Assembly (NCBI GenBank): GCA_021292105.1
Contig: CM037871.1
Coordinates: 58,054,866-58,118,865 of the forward strand
Direction of reading: 5' to 3'
DNA from: Anadara kagoshimensis
Taxonomy: Eukaryota > Mollusca > Bivalvia > Arcoida > Arcidae
Length of the DNA stretch: 64,000 nt
In this document: piece by piece, positions 60,736 to 64,000 of the stretch
Numbering within the stretch: position 1 is the first letter of the stretch
Layout of the letters: the number at the start of each line of letters is the position of its first letter
Translations under genes and position numbers: made by a program
The notes under the pieces: generated by a model
The model's input: only the letters and a program-made list of their open reading frames with translations
What the model was told of the DNA's origin: nothing
The model's database searches: none

Positions 60736-63121
60736 CAGCTAGATTAATATTGGTCTTGTGTGATCATGAAGTAAATTGTGAACAAGAAATGTATATTATT
60801 GGTGTTGCGCTTATGAAGTAAATTACGAGGGAAAACTGTATTATTGATAGTTGGTATTCCAGTGATTGCTCCGTGGAGAAAAAAAAAGGACTAATTTTCC
60901 ACATGGTTGAAGTAACTCCATATTTCCATCACTCATTGAAAGGTATATTTCCTGTGTAATTTTGTATCGCTGATGGGATTCATGGGAAATCAAGTGATGA
61001 AATAATCATCAAATCGTCAGATGTTTGCACAATAAATTATTTAATCATTTTTGTATCGTAGTGAAAATAATTGACGAGGTAATGTTTCAAAGCTTTCCTT
61101 TACATCTGAAATTGCATTTAAAAGTACCAATATTGCTGTAATTGTTAAAACAACTTTTCAAGTGCATGATGAAGGTGACATTGCACTTTACCAATTTCTC
61201 GTCCTATCTTTTGATTATAAACATGCTGAAATGTTGTTTAGAGAAAGAAATAGATTTATTTCTACTCAAAACAACTGAAGTTACTTAAAACATTTAAATG
61301 TCCAAAATTTTGTCAAAATTTGAAGATTAGGATAATGAATAAATGGATTTAGTATTTTGATTCTGTTTGGTTACTTAATGCCAGATTTAGAGTTCATTTT
61401 CAATTCATTTGGATAATCTTAATGATTATTGCTTAATTCTTTACGATAGAGATTGAGATCCTAGATGGAGATATTGGTATATCTTGTATTTTCGATATAT
61501 AACATCGCCAGGATATATATATGTGTATGTATGTACCGTATAGAATATTCAAACGACATTGGGTATTTAAGCAATCATTAAATCATATGAAATCGGCTTG
61601 TAATTTGGTAGATTAGTATCGACACAGATTACGATCTTTAAGTATTCTTTTTCAAAGGATATGTAGGGGATTAGATCATAAAGAGTGGATAAAACTAACT
61701 GATTACGATCGAAAAATTAAGCTGTAAATAAATCAAAATCTGATCAGAGGTTTATACACTTTAAAAACAAGGCTGTAATCTGGTTACCAACACCAAAAAT
61801 GATCAATCCAAATCGTGATATTATTTTTTTTCACGTGTACAGAACATTATTTCTGATAATGGTCAAAATCTCTAAGTTGAAAAATATAATGTCGTCATCT
61901 CATCACTGTTATTGTTACAAAAAGTCTTCTGACATCATAATAAAACATTAAAAAGTAAAATTTTTCTTGAAAGTAGAAAGAAAATTATTATTAATTATCA
62001 AGAGAAAAACAAAATTTCCATGATTTTGAAAACTTTCAATTTGATATTCTGCCAGTCACATTTTCTTGTATATGCCATATACTAATGTTAATTGTATGTG
62101 CAGCTACTTTGTAACCATGCATTAATTTCAATACACATTAGAATGTATAATGCAAGTCTTGTTTATGTACTCTACGTCCATGCATGCACTCGTTTGCATA
62201 CATGATTTGTAGCTGTAAATGCTGATAATAACATGCTTTTATCAGGGTGGTCCCGAAAATTAAGCACGTGGCACCTGTACTTTATCCGTTGTGTCACAAG
62301 CCAGGTATTATAACGAGCTCGTCGGAACAGATACTGTGTGTATTGTTATGTTATGACGTATATAGTAGCAGTACTATCTTATGAGGGCAGTAAGATAAAG
62401 TGTTAAATGCATTGATACTGCAGACCTAGGCTGTCAAATAGCGATTTGATTATGTATAATTGAACCTTTAACGGTCTTATGTGTACATAACCCCCACGTG
62501 TATATATCCCTAACAAACAAACATTACACATCTTTTGACTTAAAATACACCTCATAGATTAAGGTTCAGAGACCAAAGGGTTTCTTTTGTGTTAAAAAAT
62601 ATAAAGTTTATAAGCCTTTAAACAGAAATATTCAAATTAAAAGATAATTTAAATTCGATATCTATTTTTACATGGACTTTCTTTTGAAATGATAGCTGAA
62701 TGTGGTGAGATAAGTTACATCTGCAATGGAATTATTGGCAGGATTTCATGTTTATGAATCTTAAGTTGGATTTATTTTATAACCTGTAAGCCAAGGGGGG
62801 TAGTTGACGTAGTGTTATATAAGGGGCACATGGTTAATCCTATAATGACATACTTGTGTGTAAATGTAAACATCCCCCAGATACTCTAGATCCTCCCCAC
62901 AATTCTCTGATGATCAGAATATATGTCAGTGTGTTCAGGTGTGATCAGGGTCATGAGTTTAGTTTGTGCAGGCATTGCGTGTGATAAATGGTAAAGGAGA
63001 ATATTGGTGGGTTATTTGATAGTAATTGCATGCTCAGGCCTCCTAAACAGTCAAATGACTGACTGTTATGTTTGTGTATGGATAAAATATAAATAAGAAG
63101 CACAGATTGACCTATTAAAGC

Positions 63122-63139
63122 AAAAAAAAAAAAAAAAAC
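63122..63139. repeat. Poly-A run
   Basis: A run of about 18 A. Confidence 0.9.
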
Positions 63140-63260
63140 CTGCATGAGTTAGCAACTTTGTAATAAAAAAACTTGTCTAATCTGGACAAATTTTCTGTTC
63201 AGAAGGAGTCCAGTCTACACAAGTACCATTGTATAGAAAGTACAACAGGCATGTCTCTTA

Positions 63261-63418
63261 TCATTTACTGAGCTAGCTCCATCAGCTATCTGGGGTAAGG
63301 ATATTCTAATTGTCATTTACTGAGCTAGCTCCATCAGCTACCTGGAGTAAGGATATTCTAATTGTCATGTACTGAGCTAGCTCCATCAGCTATCTGGGGT
63401 AAGGAGGATATTCTAATT
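63261..63418. repeat. 52-bp tandem repeat, three copies
   Basis: TCAT(T/G)TACTGAGCTAGCTCC starts units at 63261, 63313 and 63365. The third has a 3-base insertion (AAGGAGGATATT). Confidence 0.95.
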
Positions 63419-64000
63419 AAGTAACAGATGTAGTACAGAACCTTTGGGTGTTACATTTGACACTAGTACAATACCTTCCCTGGGGTCTAGGAAAATTTTA
63501 ATTGAAAGGGAATCACAGCTGGTTATTAAATCTCAATATAAACTTATCCATTATCACCACCCTTACAGACAGGTGCCCTTGAATATTTAGTTTAAATCAG
63601 AAACATTGTAACCTTTAAACAATGGATCATGTTATGTGAACCAGATGCAAGTTAGAGCAATAAACCAGGCCAGATATGGGGGCCAGTTTCAAAACATGGA
63701 CCGGGCCATCTTCTTAGTTTTTGTTTTAATTGATATAGGTAGTCATAACCTATTTTCAAATGACCTTGTGACCTTTAAAGTATCCATCAACAAATTAAAA
63801 AGCATGACATAATTATAAAAATTAAACATATTTATGTTTTTTATTGGTTGCCAAAGTTACAATAAACCAGACACTTTATGTTGGTCCATATTTTACAATA
63901 CTCTCAAAAAAACCTCAGCAGATTATCATCAGAAGACTTTTATTATTATTTTAGTTTGTTTAAATGTGGCAATCTTGACAATGTCTGTACAGTTTGTTCT

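Larger units (their letters stand above)
58246..64000 (+). other. Semaphorin intron 4, incomplete
   Basis: It starts GTAAGT. No acceptor followed by a recognisable next Sema-domain exon was found before the window ends. It holds several pyrimidine/purine microsatellites and two small tandem repeats. The stretch 61.8-62.5 kb is not repetitive and has CACGTG and TTTGCAT words, but no role can be assigned. Confidence 0.6.

Overview
The window looks like nuclear DNA from an invertebrate animal, most likely a bivalve mollusc. It is AT-rich, intron-bearing and gene-poor. It carries tRNA-derived SINEs and tandem-repeat-cored, Helentron/HINE-like elements of a kind known from bivalves. There is no sign of bacterial gene organisation. 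The exact species cannot be read from the sequence.

One gene is supported: the 5' end of a class-1-like semaphorin on the + strand. Four coding exons (36537-36690, 56469-56565, 57804-57855, 58183-58245) join in frame with canonical GT/AG sites. They give 122 residues: a signal peptide, then the start of the Sema domain through the first conserved Cys-x-x-Lys-Gly-Lys block. Intron 1 is about 19.8 kb, and the rest of the gene lies beyond the right edge. A CCAAT box and a GC box about 560-590 bp upstream of the ATG are a tentative promoter.

Region by region: 1-36 kb is intergenic and packed with repeats. It holds two SINE families (called SINE-A and SINE-B here), a 3.2-kb hAT-type element, three HINE-like elements, a mariner transposase pseudogene, a pogo-like MITE, another MITE, a weaker TIR element, and minisatellites with 29-, 30-, 40-, 54-, 60- and 62-bp units. 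Several insertions are nested and can be ordered in time: a HINE-like element sits inside the hAT element, which sits inside a SINE-B tail, and a second HINE-like element splits a 60-bp minisatellite. 36-64 kb is the semaphorin locus. Its introns hold few mobile elements, some short degenerate tandem repeats, and a cluster of microsatellites around exon 4.

Most open reading frames longer than 60 codons fall in tandem repeats or have no recognisable homology, and are not reported as genes. I found no convincing new biological system. The most interesting signals are a 62-bp minisatellite that seems to have grown from the end of a pogo-like MITE, the multi-level nested transposon, and the shared architecture of the three HINE-like elements.
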